From contig JADLGT010000380.1 of the NCBI GenBank assembly GCA_020849195.1, forward strand, positions 1-6,190: a stretch of 6,190 nt of DNA. Direction: 5' to 3'. Made by a program: the position numbers and the translations under genes. The DNA is from Bacteroidia bacterium. Lineage in GTDB: Bacteria; Bacteroidota; Bacteroidia; JABDFU01. The first letter of the stretch is position 1; each line of letters starts with the position of its first letter. Of the stretch, positions 5,681 to 6,190 are shown in pieces. A model generated the notes under the pieces. That model was not told the DNA's origin and made no database searches. It saw only the letters and a program-made list of their open reading frames with translations.

Positions 5681-6190
5681 ATGCGTTACGTAAGAATTGT
5701 TTTTGTTTTACTGCAAATTATTTTATCGCTTGAATTGTTTGCTCAAACAGCAAGCATTCGTGGTTTTGTTTACACCAAAGAAAACGGAGAGCCGGCTATT
5801 TTTACTACTGTTTTTCTTAAAGGTACCACCTATGGAGCAACGTCCGATGTTAACGGCTATTATTCCATTACCAAAATTCCGCCGGGCACCTATACGCTTA
5901 TGGTAACATCTATTGGCTACGACACAATACACGAAACCATAAGTGTTAAAGCAAACGAAATAATATCAAAAAAACTTTCGCTGGTTAAATCAAGTGTGCA
6001 GCTTACAACAGTTGAAGTGTCGGCCGAAACCGAGGCGAAGAAAACCGAATCGCGCGTATCGGTAAATACAATAACTCCGAAAGAAATAAACAAAATACCT
6101 TCGGTTGGCGGCGAACCGGATATTGCACAATACCTGCAAGTGTTGCCCGGCGTAATTTTTACAGGCGACCAAGGCGGACAATTATACATC
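5681..6190 (+). CDS. TonB-dependent outer-membrane receptor, N-terminal part (cut by the window edge)
   Basis: An open frame of 170 codons runs from the ATG at 5681 to the window end with no stop. Residues 1-21 form a signal peptide (hydrophobic core at about 6-20, likely cleavage after Ala21 in LFA-Q). Residues about 24-101 form a carboxypeptidase-D-regulatory-like beta-sandwich, with GATSDVNGYYSI (52-63), IPPGTYTL (66-73) and SIGYD (77-81). A TonB-box-like linker, TTVEVSAE, is at 109-116. From about 120 a plug domain begins, with PSVGGEPDIAQYLQVLPGV (140-158) and GGQLYI at the edge, where an RGG motif often follows. Such receptors import substrates across the outer membrane using TonB energy. 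The barrel, which would inform on substrate, lies outside the window. Nothing seen marks it as a SusC-type glycan importer. The start is well placed for the signal peptide. Confidence 0.88.
   Translation, partial: MRYVRIVFVLLQIILSLELFAQTASIRGFVYTKENGEPAIFTTVFLKGTTYGATSDVNGYYSITKIPPGTYTLMVTSIGYDTIHETISVKANEIISKKLSLVKSSVQLTTVEVSAETEAKKTESRVSVNTITPKEINKIPSVGGEPDIAQYLQVLPGVIFTGDQGGQLYI

Noticed and set aside
5681..6190. SusC-type starch/glycan importer
   Set aside because: Only the N-terminal extension and the start of the plug are present, and no SusC signature or SusD partner is visible.
1..6190. CRISPR array, tRNA/rRNA genes, insertion sequence or prophage signs
   Set aside because: No regularly spaced repeats, tRNA-like cloverleaf, transposase or terminal inverted repeats were seen; the genes are core-genome types.

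Overview
The window looks like a chromosomal segment of a Bacteroidota bacterium, probably Bacteroidales/Marinilabiliales-like, although the order is only an inference. The supporting signs are a GldA-type ABC ATPase, a histidine kinase of a type I know from this phylum, a TonB-dependent receptor with an N-terminal carboxypeptidase-regulatory-like domain, AT-rich DNA, no clear Shine-Dalgarno sites, and several matches to the Bacteroidota -7 promoter box TAnnTTTG.

Layout. Positions 1-164 hold a possible start of a leftward gene and a hairpin just past hemW. Positions 165-3854 hold three leftward genes, read in the order gldA (ABC transporter ATPase), a two-transmembrane sensor histidine kinase with a GTG start, and hemW (radical SAM haem chaperone). 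The gaps are 71 and 34 bp with no convincing internal promoter, so they are probably one operon. Positions 3855-4029 are a divergent control region with a -7 box facing each way and a structured leader in front of rsgA. Positions 4030-5424 hold rsgA (ribosome-assembly GTPase) and dtd (D-aminoacyl-tRNA deacylase), 12 bp apart and probably co-transcribed. Positions 5425-5680 are non-coding. From 5681 to the right edge is the first 170 residues of a TonB-dependent outer-membrane receptor, cut by the window end.

Function. The rightward pair is translation housekeeping: 30S maturation and removal of D-amino acids from tRNA. The leftward trio combines an export ATPase, an orphan envelope sensor and a haem-delivery protein; no shared pathway is evident, and no response regulator or ABC permease lies inside the window.

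Most of the window is ordinary core genome and I see no new multi-gene system. The points most worth checking are a pair of hairpins in the rsgA leader that compete for a shared arm, a changed G4 guanine-recognition motif in RsgA, two nested internal duplications in the kinase sensor region together with Gln in place of the acidic residue after the phospho-His, and an A7T7 tract inside hemW.
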